The notes: a model not told the origin generated them from the sequence alone. Shown: positions 9,150 through 17,108, counted from the stretch's first letter. The stretch is DNA of 20,153 nucleotides from Chara braunii (GCA_003427395.1 BFEA01000507.1:642839-662991), one strand, 5' to 3'. Translations and numbers: made by a program.

Positions 9150-9690
9150 CTGCAGGGGTCACCAACGTGGGAATCCCGTTGTCGAGTGTACCGGCACCTG
9201 TATTTTCTCGCAAAGGGCGGAAGCCTTCCCGGCCATGTCACGCAGGAGTTAAAACAAAAACAGAAACAACTGGGGGACGACTCATAATTAACACCGCGAA
9301 CCGTCGAGACGGCAGTGGTCGTGTCGTCCCTTCGCCGCTCTAGTCAGGTGGATCAACTGTAGTTCCCGTGGTTCCCTACGACATGATAAGTTCCCCCGGG
9401 ACACAAACTTTCTTCCCTAAAGGGTTGTCACCACCTTTAGGGGTGTATCCCTACCGAGCTACTGACCCACATGCGAAAAGTTTTACATGCAATTGCAGAG
9501 GTAGATCAACCAAGGGTGTTTTCTCATTTCGCTGTAGCATAGGTATGCTTGAATGAAAATGTCGTCGTACCCCGAACGTTGCTCGAAACTTAGGGCGCTG
9601 ATCTCCCGAGTTCGATACATACGTTGGTTGACTAGGATGGTCTCAGCCAAACGTGAAACCCAAAAAATAATCCTAGTCTCTTTACAACTC
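9150..9690 (+). repeat. Dispersed repeat R1, copy B
   Basis: This is the inverted partner of 3190-3700. Collinearity holds from TGTCGAG and CGCAAAGG near the left end, through CACGCAGGAGT, GGTCGTGTCGTCCC, CTACGACATGATAAG, CCTTTAGGGGTGTAT and GCAGAGGTAGATCA, to TTAGGGCGCTGATCTC and GACTAGGATGGTCTCA. A 62-codon frame (9368-9556) is open in the same register as in copy A, but the two differ at about 26 of 61 residues, so protein-level selection is not supported. Beyond about 9690 the match is lost. Confidence 0.8.
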
Positions 9691-10017
9691 CCTGAAAACA
9701 AAACAAATAAAATCAGTACACCTTATTTAACCGTACAAGATCGGTTATGATTGAGTCGTGGTAGAACGTCATATTGACGCCGAAGCCATCCCTGATCGGT
9801 TTTTTAGCTTGATGAAATGGTCTACGAAAGTTTTTATTCCCAGCCTATATGTCCAAAAATATTTTTATTTCGCCACTTTCACAGCGCACATTCCCTATTG
9901 ACAAAAAATTAGGAAAAGAACCACCTAACATTTGATGTATGGGTAGATTCACCGACACACCCACTAAACTCTGCCATAAATGACTTCTGCAAGTAAATTT
10001 CACTACTACCATGCAGA

Positions 10018-10141
10018 TCAACAATTGATCAGGTGTCTGACCAAAGTTTTTAACTCTCGGTTGACCACACCTCCGCAACTTATACAACTTGTTTGGAGGA
10101 AGGTATTATTTTGCGAATAAAATTTTTGTTGGTTGCTTTAT
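10018..10141 (-). pseudogene. Possible BED-type zinc-finger remnant
   Basis: A minus-strand frame of about 40 codons ends at a TGA at 10018-10020. It contains C-x2-C (10075-10086), followed after 13 residues by H and then, after three more, by C. Between them is the stretch RELKTLVRHLINC. The spacing Cx2C-x13-Hx3C fits BED-type fingers found at the N-terminus of hAT transposases. No transposase domain follows. An 80-codon frame on the same strand (9845-10087) overlaps in another register. With so short a match, chance is a real possibility. Confidence 0.22.
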
Positions 10142-10960
10142 CCTCTTGACCAATAATTAATTATTCCCTGACGTTGTCACGGCCCAACCCTTTAGGAAGT
10201 GGCTTGGGGTACTCGTCCTCCTCGCCCGAGTGCAGAACTCGGATCTAAGAAGTCGGGATGTCTCCACCGAATCGGCAAAGTACCCCCGCATAAAACGGTC
10301 AACTCCGAGTCGATAACAGGGTTGGTTCCTAAAACAACGAACCCCCGCCTCAGATTCTTCATAGAAAGAGAATGTGTCCACCGCAAGTAGATTTTAGTGG
10401 TTCTAGTCTTATTTCTTTTTTTTAAGTTCGGGGTAACTTAGACGAAGAAAGTCATAGAAGGTAGAAAACAAGGGTCATTTATACGATTTTAGGAAGACGA
10501 GGTCATTCGGGATAGAAAGGGTCTTCCTGACAAATGACTTAATCGGTTTGACCTTTTCTGCATTATTGAATTAAATTTATTTTACGGTGCATACTGAATT
10601 AACATTTTTCAAAACAACTCAACCTTCTTGACATGCAGATAGGTGAGAAAAAAAAAAAAGACAATCTTTTTCTCTCTTCTTAAATAAGCATAATGAATCT
10701 TCTCTGCAGGCTTCCATCTACCTACCTACACATTCAAAAACAACCACAAGTCCAGAAAATTCAACAACCCATACTCCCGTTAGACCCCTCTTTTCACACG
10801 CATGACCACACACGCTATACTCAATCTTTTCTTTTTAACGTTCAAAATAAACAGGGTCAAGCAAAGTGTGGGCTCATACAGGTGTGAAGGAAAAACCGAG
10901 TTTCCAACCGACCTTGAGTGAAGTGGTGTCGAACGAGCCATGGTTCACTCAAGAAAGTCA
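10142..10960. other. Stretch without supported gene
   Basis: Three mutually overlapping frames of 63-74 codons occur at 10157-10390, in a GC-richer island, on both strands. None resembles a family I know. The rest is AT-rich, with a run of about 12 A near 10650 and a P/Q/H-rich 64-codon plus-strand frame at 10693-10887. I call no gene. Confidence 0.4.
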
Positions 10961-11420
10961 ACAACAGAAAAAATTTCCAGAATTAAATAATCATTCTATA
11001 ATAAAATTACGTTATAAATTTTAAATTTTCATTCCATCTTAAAAAATGACATTCCAATTTTAATTTTTTTCATCTTATTTGAAAACTTTCCTTTCAAGAA
11101 TGGGGTATCCCTTCTTATTTAAACTCCATGCTAGAGATGGAATGAAAGTCTGGACGAGTTCGTGAAATATTTTAATTGGACTGTCATTCTAAGTAACGAT
11201 TTTCAATCATAAATAGGTTAATCCAATCCAAATTAGAAGATATTTGTTGTAATAGAATGAAAATTGAGATAAAAAATTTAATAAACTCGTTCCGACTTTT
11301 ATTCCATCTTGAACAAATAAATGTACTTGGAAGGGAAAACTCATATTTAAACTGGAACTTGTCAAATAAAACTAAAAATTTTAGAAGTGGACGAACATTG
11401 GAATTATAATTTATAAATAT
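10961..11420. other. AT-rich stretch with ATTCCATCTT motif
   Basis: There is no open frame of note. The words ATTCCATCTT, ATTCCA and their complements (TGGAAT, AGAATGAAA) recur in both orientations, for example near 11030, 11050, 11140, 11255 and 11300. That is reminiscent of a foldback or MITE, but I could not find clean terminal inverted repeats. Confidence 0.35.
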
Positions 11421-11640
11421 GAAGGATTTTTTTTTATGGAATATTTTTTCAACTTTTATTTCTTATGGGAATTTTTCTGTTGAAGTAAAACATACTCATC
11501 GTCGAAGAAGACCACAATCCCAAAGCAAGTCTCAGGCCAACCGCTCATCCCAATCCGCAAATCTCACACACGGTAGTCCCAGATTTGACGGCGGTAAGTC
11601 GCACGAGTCCCCAAAAAAATATTGGTTCCAAGATAGTCAT

Positions 11641-11738
11641 GACTAGTTTCAAGTGGTCCCACGTCTGTGCGAACTAGTACTATGTGGTCCACGTCGGTCG
11701 GTGTCAACTGGTACGAAGTGGTCCCAGGTGGTTGCACA
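11641..11738. repeat. Three-copy tandem repeat, 31-35 bp
   Basis: The unit (A/G)ACT(A/G)GT followed by a (T/G)GTGGTCC(C)A(C/G)GT-type end repeats at 11641, 11672 and 11706. The copies are about 70% alike with 1-3 bp indels. A 75-codon plus-strand frame and an 89-codon minus-strand frame overlap this area without coding support. Confidence 0.65.
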
Positions 11739-12027
11739 CTTCCCCTTCCCAAATCCAGATGATACTGCTCGCCTCCCTTGGTTCTCACAAAAATAAATAA
11801 CCAGTTTTCTCTTGTTGGCACCACTTGTTTCACCCATGCGTTGTACTGGTCTCACCGGTCCCACTTGACCAATGCACGAGGTCCTGCTGTTACTGACGCA
11901 AGAAAAAAAAATAATAACGTGTCACCTCCTTGCCGGTCCCTCACTTCAAAGTTATATCCCCACTAACGTTGTCATCAACCCCTTGACACGTCGGCATTTC
12001 TCATTCACCTAGTACCATCAGACGGAC

Positions 12028-12335
12028 TCTAATTTCGGCAGCATAAGGCTGCTAAAATTAATATTGTTAATGTCGAAACTTTTCGACAGCACTTCCCCAC
12101 AAAAGTGATAAATCATCATGTCGTAGGCCCGTCCGCCGGTACCACCACCAGTAAAGCCTTGACGTTCATTATTCGCTGTCGAAAAATTTCGACAACACGT
12201 CCCCACATAAGTGCGAAATCACCGTGTCTCAAGTCCGTCTCGCCGGTTCCACCAGTACCGCCCCCTTGCTGTCCCGCTTTTTGTCGTCAAAAGATTTCAG
12301 CAGCACTTCCTCAGAAAAGTGCAAAAATAGTTACC
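12028..12335 (-). repeat. Tandem array with TTCGACAGCACTTCC motif, unit about 105-115 bp
   Basis: A unit beginning with TTTCGACAGCACTTCCCCAC, then AAAGTG, an AAATCATCATGTC/AAATCACCGTGTC block and GCCGGTACCACCA/GCCGGTTCCACCA, occurs at about 12078 and 12188. It recurs in shortened form at 12295. A related piece, AATTTCGGCAGC, at 12031 forms an 11-bp interrupted hairpin with GCTGC and AAATTA to 12060. On the plus strand, 113 codons are open across the array because two unit lengths keep frame. On the minus strand, the array lies downstream of the TATA-like site at 12.54 kb, as expected for an LTR or leader; that is inference. Confidence 0.6.
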
Positions 12336-12536
12336 AAAAGTAAAACTTGGGCCCCAAATAAAATCCAGGTCCAAATTATACTAGTGTCGCGCCTCCGTGG
12401 TCCTGCAGCATCCCTGGTCTCGTCGCGTTGGACCAGCACCAACTAGAAGGAAGGGGAGCAAAGTGCTCTCTACCCTTGCTTGTCACACACTGGCAACACG
12501 AGTGCATTCTGTGTGGTAGTTGGGGACGAGTGTCTG

Positions 12537-12543
12537 TTTTATA
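12537..12543 (-). promoter_or_regulatory. Candidate TATA box
   Basis: The minus strand reads ACTATAAAACAGAC here. About 50 nt upstream (in minus orientation) is a GC-rich hairpin segment with paired palindromes. Downstream comes a C/A-rich region typical of a 5' leader. The arrangement resembles the U3-R junction of an LTR, but no gene start can be tied to it. Confidence 0.35.
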
Positions 12544-12591
12544 GTGGTTGAGGAGGGTTGAACGTCACCCCAACCCCCAAGCAAAATTGCG

Positions 12592-12630
12592 GGCTCACAG
12601 TGAGCCATTGATCTGGCCAAGATCAAACGC
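12592..12630 (-). repeat. GATCT palindrome, copy 2, with adjoining hairpin
   Basis: GGCTCAC (12592-12598) pairs with GTGAGCC (12600-12606) around one base. TTGATCT (12608-12614) pairs with AGATCAA (12620-12626) around GGCCA. Reversed, this aligns with 1715-1765 over about 50 bp, including the trailing GCAATTTTGC versus ACGATTTTACC. It is therefore a second copy of that dispersed repeat. Confidence 0.55.
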
Positions 12631-12753
12631 TAACCGTGGCCACACAACATTCACAACCTTAGTGGAAACTGCCCCATTTTTCTTTTTCTTTTTCATTCCG
12701 CATCTATCTCGGAATTTCACGAGATAGTTGAGGTCATAACATTTCCAAAATTG

Positions 12754-12771
12754 TTTTTTTTTTTTTTTTTT
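12754..12771. repeat. Poly(T) run of 18
   Basis: An uninterrupted T18 tract. On the minus strand it would be a poly(A) tail, compatible with a retroposon end. A second T-rich run with C interruptions lies at about 12673-12693. Confidence 0.9.
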
Positions 12772-13026
12772 CTGGTAAGGGTTGGAAAGATACAACCCCT
12801 TTCAGTTTGATATATCTGGACTCGTTTCCCATGACAGATAAAACGGGGAATATACTATAAAACCAAATAGAATAAAACTACTTTCAACTAGACACGCATG
12901 ACCCTTAGCTTGACCAGGTGTATGCTGTTGAAACCAACAACCTTTTCCTTTTTCCTTCTGCCCTCCCCTAAAAACTGGGAGGGTAGTTGTCAGGTTGGAA
13001 GAGGTAGACCCTCCCTCCCCCAGCAT

Positions 13027-13079
13027 CCCATTTCTCTTTCTCTCTCCCTCTCTCCCTCTCTCCAACTCCTTTCCTCTCA
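13027..13079. repeat. CT-rich tract with 8-bp periodicity
   Basis: CTCTCCCT repeats almost three times within a polypyrimidine tract. It accounts for the serine/leucine-rich 99-codon plus-strand frame and the arginine/glutamate-rich 101-codon minus-strand frame that cross it. Confidence 0.85.
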
Positions 13080-13142
13080 CATGCGTACTGTGGTCCGCGA
13101 GATCCAAAATCTCGTGGTTACAGACATTTGTTTCAAAATGAG

Positions 13143-13164
13143 GTGGGAGCTATTGTGCTCCCAC
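13143..13164. repeat. Perfect 8-bp hairpin
   Basis: GTGGGAGC (13143-13150) and GCTCCCAC (13157-13164) are exact complements with a 6-nt loop. No function is recognised. Confidence 0.6.
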
Positions 13165-13242
13165 ACAGTCCGAAAAGACTTTCTCTTTCAAACATGAGGT
13201 AACAACCTTGTTGTTTTTTTTTTTTAGTATAGACCCGAGTAA

Positions 13243-13303
13243 TTATTTGAACTATTTCTTGATTTATGCGTGGCATCTTTACGTAGGGGTCATGCTAATC
13301 TAG
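13243..13303 (-). pseudogene. U6 snRNA pseudogene (truncated, tailed)
   Basis: U6 is the pol III spliceosomal RNA that forms the catalytic core with U2. On the minus strand the segment reads AGATTAGCATGACCCCTACG, then TAAAGATGCCACGCATAAATC and AAGAAATAGTTCAAAT. It follows the conserved central and 3' part of U6 (AGATTAGCATGGCCCC, GCAAGGATGACACGC, AAATCGAGAAATGG) with scattered, mostly transition changes. The conserved ACAGAGA box and the 5' stem are missing or unrecognisable beyond 13303. About 17 nt after the 3' end comes an A12 tract (13215-13226 as T on the plus strand), suggesting an RNA-mediated insertion. It is not expected to be functional. Confidence 0.72.
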
Positions 13304-13503
13304 TCGGTGCGGATATTTTCAGTCGTGCAATTTTGCAGATTGCGGGGTCAAAATTATTCGCGCCGCATTCAAAGACCGGGGCTACTCTCAACCAAAAGGG
13401 AGCTAGTCCAACTGCAGTATGACTTCGATCCCCATACCCCAGGGTGAGATTCCAATATCGTATCATACTGGGCTAACTTCTATTCTTTGTATAGCAAGAG
13501 CAA

Positions 13504-13600
13504 CCCTTCTATGTGAAGGGGTTTACGCCAGTAGGCCGCCTACCTATGGTTAGGCAGACTTTGCCTGCCCGCCCACCTATGGCTAGGCAGACTTTCACAA
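13504..13600. repeat. Short hairpin and 33-bp direct duplication
   Basis: CCCTTC (13504-13509) pairs with GAAGGG (13515-13520). Then ACCTATGG(T/C)TAGGCAGAC occurs twice, at 13542 and 13575, each preceded by a GCC-rich block. The segment leads into the four-copy repeat beginning near 13640. Confidence 0.6.
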
Positions 13601-13639
13601 GCGGTTATCAGGTAGCTGAAAATTCAGGAATGAAAATTA

Positions 13640-14030
13640 TGAAGTGAGAGTTTTGGGCAGTCTGAAAATCCTGAATGGTCTTGAAGTGGTGAAAGGTCCG
13701 AAGACCTTGAAAACCACCTGTTTAGGCAAGCTGCGTCCTGGAGTGGTGAAGGGTGTCCTGAAGTGGTCAAGTGAGAGTTTTGGGCATTTTGAAAATCCTG
13801 AATAGTCCTGAAGTGGTGAAAGGTCCGAAGACGATGAAAACCACCCTTCACCACTTGAGGATGTAGCCTGCCTAAACAAGTGGTTTTTAGGGTCTTCGGA
13901 GTTTTCTCCACTTCAGGACCATTCGGGATTTTCAGACCTGAATGGTCCTGAAGTGGTGAAAGGTTTGAAGACCCTGAAAAACACTTGTTTGTGCAGGCTG
14001 CATCCTCAAGTGGTGAAGGGTGTCATGAAG
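13640..14030. repeat. Four-copy repeat block in mixed orientation
   Basis: The unit runs GAAAATCCTGAATGGTCCTG, AAGTGGTGAAAGGTCCGAAG, a link to AAAACCAC and TGTTTAGGCAGGCTGC, then ATCCTCAAGTGGTGAAGGG. Copies lie at about 13661-13760 (+), 13787-13843 (+, partial), 13844-13936 (-) and 13936-14030 (+). A GTGAGAGTTTTGGGCA leader precedes the first two. The minus-strand frames of 95 and 80 codons here (L, S, Q and F rich) come from this repetition. The third and fourth copies form the foldback listed separately. I associate this repeat type with rust-fungus genomes, from memory only. Confidence 0.75.
13844..14020. repeat. 81-bp inverted repeat (foldback) with 15-nt loop
   Basis: The left arm 13844-13924 and right arm 13940-14020 are each 81 nt long. 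They align as reverse complements without gaps, with about 10 mismatches by hand count (about 88%). The innermost 17 bp (CCACTTCAGGACCATTC with its complement) and the outermost 20 bp are exact. A transcript through here would form a long double-stranded hairpin. It may have arisen simply by an inverted duplication inside the repeat block. Confidence 0.85.
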
Positions 14031-14485
14031 TGTTGATGAAAAATACAACTGTTGTTAACCTTCTCTTCAGGCTTTGCTTGCCCGCCCCCTTTTCCATGGC
14101 GGGCTACCTATCAACAACACGAGCGGTCACCCAATTGGGCAAGCCACGATGCCGTTTCTCCTGACTCCTGACAAAAAAATCAGACTCCGCAGGTCTCAAA
14201 ATAAACAATTAGGTATCCTCTTTCTTCTATGTCGTGGCGCTATATCTTACGCGGTTGCTCTTTTGAACGTAGAGAGGCCCTGAATTGCGCGACAGTTAAG
14301 TCGCGCATCAGGATAGGTCTTAGCTTTAGCATTTCCGCGACCGTGTGCCTCCGCGGCTCTGCTAGAAACCACGTATGACTGGTCACACTACCGATTACCG
14401 CCATTATTTTTGGACGTCACAAACTTCTGGACTAAGGTTCATAAAAGTTACAGCCATTCGGCCATAGGCTAGTTTGAATAAATTT
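14031..14485. other. Stretch without recognised gene
   Basis: A 69-codon plus-strand frame (14074-14283) has no recognisable domain. TGCGCGAC (14286-14293) pairs exactly with GTCGCGCA (14300-14307) around AGTTAA. The region could be the upstream flank of the decayed gene that follows, but no promoter element stands out. Confidence 0.35.
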
Positions 14486-14710
14486 ATGGCGGACGTCAAT
14501 CCCATCAAGTCTCTCAAGTCATCAAAAAAAAATCAGACAGCGTCTGACATTAAAAAACCTGAGCAGATATCCTTGTGAGGGTGTCTGCTCCGACACCGCC
14601 TATCCACACAACGAGCAACACTACCGTGTTAACTTTTGCAAGTAGCACCCGAGTGGAGACCTCCACGATAACAGCTATGACGGAAAGGAGGCCGCCAAGA
14701 TCGCAGACAG

Positions 14711-14842
14711 GTGAGTGCTCCGCTGCTATCTTTCCCTCTACCCTGATGCGTTCTTACTCTGCTAGTATGCCCTCCGCTTGACTCACTGCTTGTATGTGTT
14801 TGTGCTTGTCTACCCTCCCTGTGTGTTCACTGCTTTGCGTAG
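14711..14842 (+). other. Probable spliceosomal intron (132 nt)
   Basis: The 5' boundary is ACAG followed by GTGAGTG, a near-consensus donor. The 3' boundary is CTGCTTTGCGTAG, preceded by a pyrimidine-biased tract. Upstream and downstream frames can be joined in phase 1 to give GAT GTA AAT GAA, which keeps a reading frame open for 20 more codons. A TGAC at 14779-14782 is only a weak branch-point candidate. The intron length is typical of fungi and also acceptable for plants. Confidence 0.45.
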
Positions 14843-15162
14843 ATGTAAATGAATCTCCCGCTAAACCAAGGAAGATGCATTGGCTCAGGAGGAGGCAACC
14901 TCCTTAGCGAACGTGATAGCTACGAGGATCGCCATCACCGAATTTGACATCACCACCAACATGAATGCCATGGCACAGTGAAGTAGAGGATCGCCAAAAG
15001 GAAGATGGTTGTTACCTCGAGGAGGGCATCTACAACAAACCACGCGATCAGGCAAATGGAGGTGATCTCGATAACCTGGCAAGAGCGTCCGCTCATCGCA
15101 TGGTTTAGCAAGGAGCCATATCACGATCAGGGCATCGAGTTGATGTCATCCTTACCAACAAG

Positions 15163-15257
15163 GTAGAGTATTCATGGTCATACTCTGAACGTGAATGAAC
15201 CTATCCCCAGATCGTGGAAAGGTTCATCCCTGATGCTTTTTTTTCATATTTTATCAG
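15163..15257 (+). other. Possible second intron (95 nt)
   Basis: A weak donor, AACAAG then GTAGAG, is followed 95 nt later by a strong acceptor: a T8 tract, then CATATTTTATCAG. The downstream sequence reads only a few codons before a stop, so either splicing is wrong or the gene is already broken. Confidence 0.25.
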
Positions 15258-15770
15258 CGAGCGAGAGAGGGATAGAGGAGGGCTACTCACACCGGTAGGA
15301 TGAGCAAAATTGGAATGAATCTTCCGCTAAATCCCAAGAAAATGCAGCACCCGGTGGACCCCCTCACTCCGCTTTTCTTTGTTTGTTGCGCTCGCATTTT
15401 TATGCAACCCCTGCAGGTTACGGATATGAGCCCTACAATCGATTCGGAGCACTCGAAAACCCCCAAACCCATCTCCGTCTGCCCGATTCCGTCAATAATT
15501 GGGTGATACACTCATTTATTTTCCTGCCATATCTTCATGCCCCGTCACCTCTACGCAGTAACTTTCTCTACTGACAGTTATCTTACTAATCTAGTGCTAA
15601 AACTAACACCATTACTGAAATCGTCCGGCCTGAAAACCCCAAAATCACCCTTCTACTCGCCCGATCTGCTAAGAATCGAGCAAGTTGCCCATATCCTACT
15701 ACGTCCCGCCTATTTCCGCCATAGCCCGCTCCCTTCATCTTCGACTCCTAATGCACCTTGTGTGATTTAG

Positions 15771-15925
15771 CGTCTAGATTCGTTCCTTTCCTCTCCTGCG
15801 TTGTCCCCCCTGCACTCCTATCTTTCCTCCTTGCACTACCGTATTCCCTTCGTCTAGCTTCTTCCTCTTCCGCGGTTGTCCCCCCTGCTCACTCCAACTC
15901 CCTCACAACTTCTCATGATCAACAC
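15771..15925. repeat. Two-copy pyrimidine-rich tandem repeat, 80 bp
   Basis: CGTCTAG(A/C)TTC starts at 15771 and 15851. Each is followed by a CCTCTCCTGCG or CCTCTTCCGCG block, then GTTGTCCCCCCTGC and a CACTCC block. The duplication lies inside the decayed gene and explains the 122-codon S/L/P-rich plus-strand frame at 15758-16126. Confidence 0.7.
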
Positions 15926-16256
15926 TCCAACTATTCTGAGGGAAACTTCGGAGGGAACCAACTACTGACCGGTTCAATCAGCCTTTCGCCCCTATACCCA
16001 GTCCGACGAATGATTTGCTTGGCAGTACCGCTGCGGCTTCCGCCACAATGCCTTCATACCGCTCCAACTGCGTGCTACCCAAGACACCACAAAAACTGTC
16101 GATTGATTAGGACAGCAGGGCGATAGTCATGAAAGTCAAAATTCGCTGAGTGTGTAATAACCCACCTGCTGAATCCACCAGCCCCAACGGTGGGTGGCGC
16201 TGCCGTTGAGGAGACTCTAGCTCCTCGAAGAATGGGGGGGGGGCGTTGAAGTATGG

Positions 16257-16304
16257 ACATAAAATTCAACTTTTAGGCATAATTTCAGTTTTGAAATTTT
16301 ATGT
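16257..16304. repeat. Perfect 10-bp hairpin
   Basis: ACATAAAATT (16257-16266) and AATTTTATGT (16295-16304) are exact complements with a 28-nt loop. The hairpin lies just after the last frame of the decayed gene and a G10 run (16234-16243). It could mark an element end, but no partner was found. Confidence 0.55.
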
Positions 16305-16327
16305 TACTACTGTAAAGCTCCGAGCGT

Positions 16328-16348
16328 GGGCCTAAGTGAAATAGGCCC
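16328..16348. repeat. Perfect 7-bp hairpin
   Basis: GGGCCTA (16328-16334) and TAGGCCC (16342-16348) flank a 7-nt loop. It is a strong small GC-rich stem. No function is recognised. Confidence 0.6.
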
Positions 16349-16800
16349 AGTGCAGATATTGGTGGTAGGAACAAATATTCAAAGGAAAACTTTGAAGACC
16401 GAAGTGGAGAGAGGCTCTATATGGGTAACCCTTGCAGTCTACGCCCTGCCCCGGTGCATTCACTCCTCTGTGCCCGGGCATGGTCTGTCGTCTTTCGTGT
16501 CCCAACGGATACGCCCACACTGAGCCCTTTCACAACAAATCGTGGTTGGCGGACGGTGCACCCTCAGCGACTTCCACCACCCTTGGACTGCAGCCCCACA
16601 GTCCTGCTTGGAATGTCCTTCAATTCCCTTCCACTTTAGACTGCCGACAACCTCCAAAGGGAAGCGAGGGAAGCCACACCACTCTTATGCACGTCGAACT
16701 CCTTGGTCCGTGTTTCAAGACGGGCAGGATAGAGGAATCTCGCCAGCATCCCGAACACGCAAGAATCCATATGGACCTGCTAAAAGAGGCATGTGCTCCG
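16349..16800. other. GC-rich stretch open in several frames
   Basis: Plus-strand frames of 72, 135 and 130 codons and minus-strand frames of 65-66 codons overlap. Simultaneous openness in so many frames points to low stop-codon density, not to a gene. The 135-codon frame has a Cys cluster (C-x5-C-x3-C, then NGY) faintly like an antistasin repeat. The pattern is not continued, so I do not call it. Confidence 0.35.
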
Positions 16801-16803
16801 GGT

Positions 16804-16873
16804 CCTCGGTTGCTGTTCAAATCTCAATACATAACTTAAGGTCAGGGGACGCACCAACTGAGCTAAGACCGAC
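16804..16873 (-). repeat. tRNA-like sequence 5 (clearest copy)
   Basis: The minus strand begins with a short acceptor strand TCGGT (16872-16868), complementary to ACCGA at the far end (16810-16806). A textbook A box, TTAGCTCAGTTGGT (16853-16866), follows. A possible anticodon loop contains CTTAAGT (a TAA anticodon if real). A B-box-like GAGATTTGAACAG lies at 16813-16825. The total length of about 70 nt equals a real tRNA. The anticodon and T stems pair poorly, so I read it as a tRNA pseudogene or SINE head, not a functional tRNA-Leu. Confidence 0.55.
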
Positions 16874-16930
16874 GATCATGTCAATGGTCCCTATGACCGA
16901 TGTCGTGATTGACTCAAAAGACAAACAAAA

Positions 16931-16953
16931 ATAAAAATAATAATAATAATAAA
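16931..16953. repeat. (AAT)n microsatellite
   Basis: About five AAT units sit within an A-rich run immediately upstream (in minus orientation) of the tRNA-like sequence. It is the kind of simple repeat often found next to retroposon insertions. Confidence 0.8.
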
Positions 16954-17108
16954 AAAGGGCGAGGAAAGAAAAAGGGACTGCTAGTACCGCGTCGGCCCCG
17001 TGGGCAGTAAAACCATGGGGGATCCGCTGGCTTCGATCCCTAAATCCCCCTGTTGAAAGTTCGATACCGCAACTAATAGTGTTAGGCCCAAGGCTGATTT
17101 TAGTACTA

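Larger units (their letters stand above)
14486..16249 (+). pseudogene. Decayed intron-containing gene or element, function unknown
   Basis: I do not recognise the family. A start ATG at 14486 opens 30 codons beginning MADVNPIKSLKSSKK that stop at 14576. Coding-like sequence continues in shifted frames: V-S-A-P-T-rich to 14710, intron-like sequence 14711-14842, then a frame with ALAQEEATSLANVIATRI (14877-14981). Next comes a frame starting SEVEDRQKEDG (14977-15108), then S/P/T-rich stretches at 15940-16110 and 16133-16249. At least four frame changes and several stops break it. The soluble, charged, coiled-coil-friendly composition would suit a Gag-like protein or a low-complexity host protein; both are guesses. 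A second copy of the exon-2 start lies at 15313-15346. Confidence 0.35.

Noticed and set aside
3313-9556. Conserved short protein shared by R1 copies A and B
   Set aside because: The frame is open in both copies, but about 26 of 61 residues differ while DNA identity is about 79%. Changes are not concentrated at silent positions, so selection on a protein is not supported.
12898-13197. 99-codon plus-strand frame ending in a serine/leucine repeat
   Set aside because: The frame runs through a CT microsatellite and has no other coding sign.
13427-13445. B-box-like ACTTCGATCCCCAT on the plus strand
   Set aside because: No A box lies at a suitable distance and no tRNA-like fold can be drawn. The match may be chance.
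13624-13911. 95-codon and 80-codon minus-strand frames as genes
   Set aside because: They are translations of the repeated unit in the four-copy block and owe their length to repetition.
16432-16839. 135-codon plus-strand frame with a Cys cluster resembling an antistasin repeat
   Set aside because: Only one partial Cys pattern is present. The later cysteines of the fold are missing, and at least four other frames are open here.
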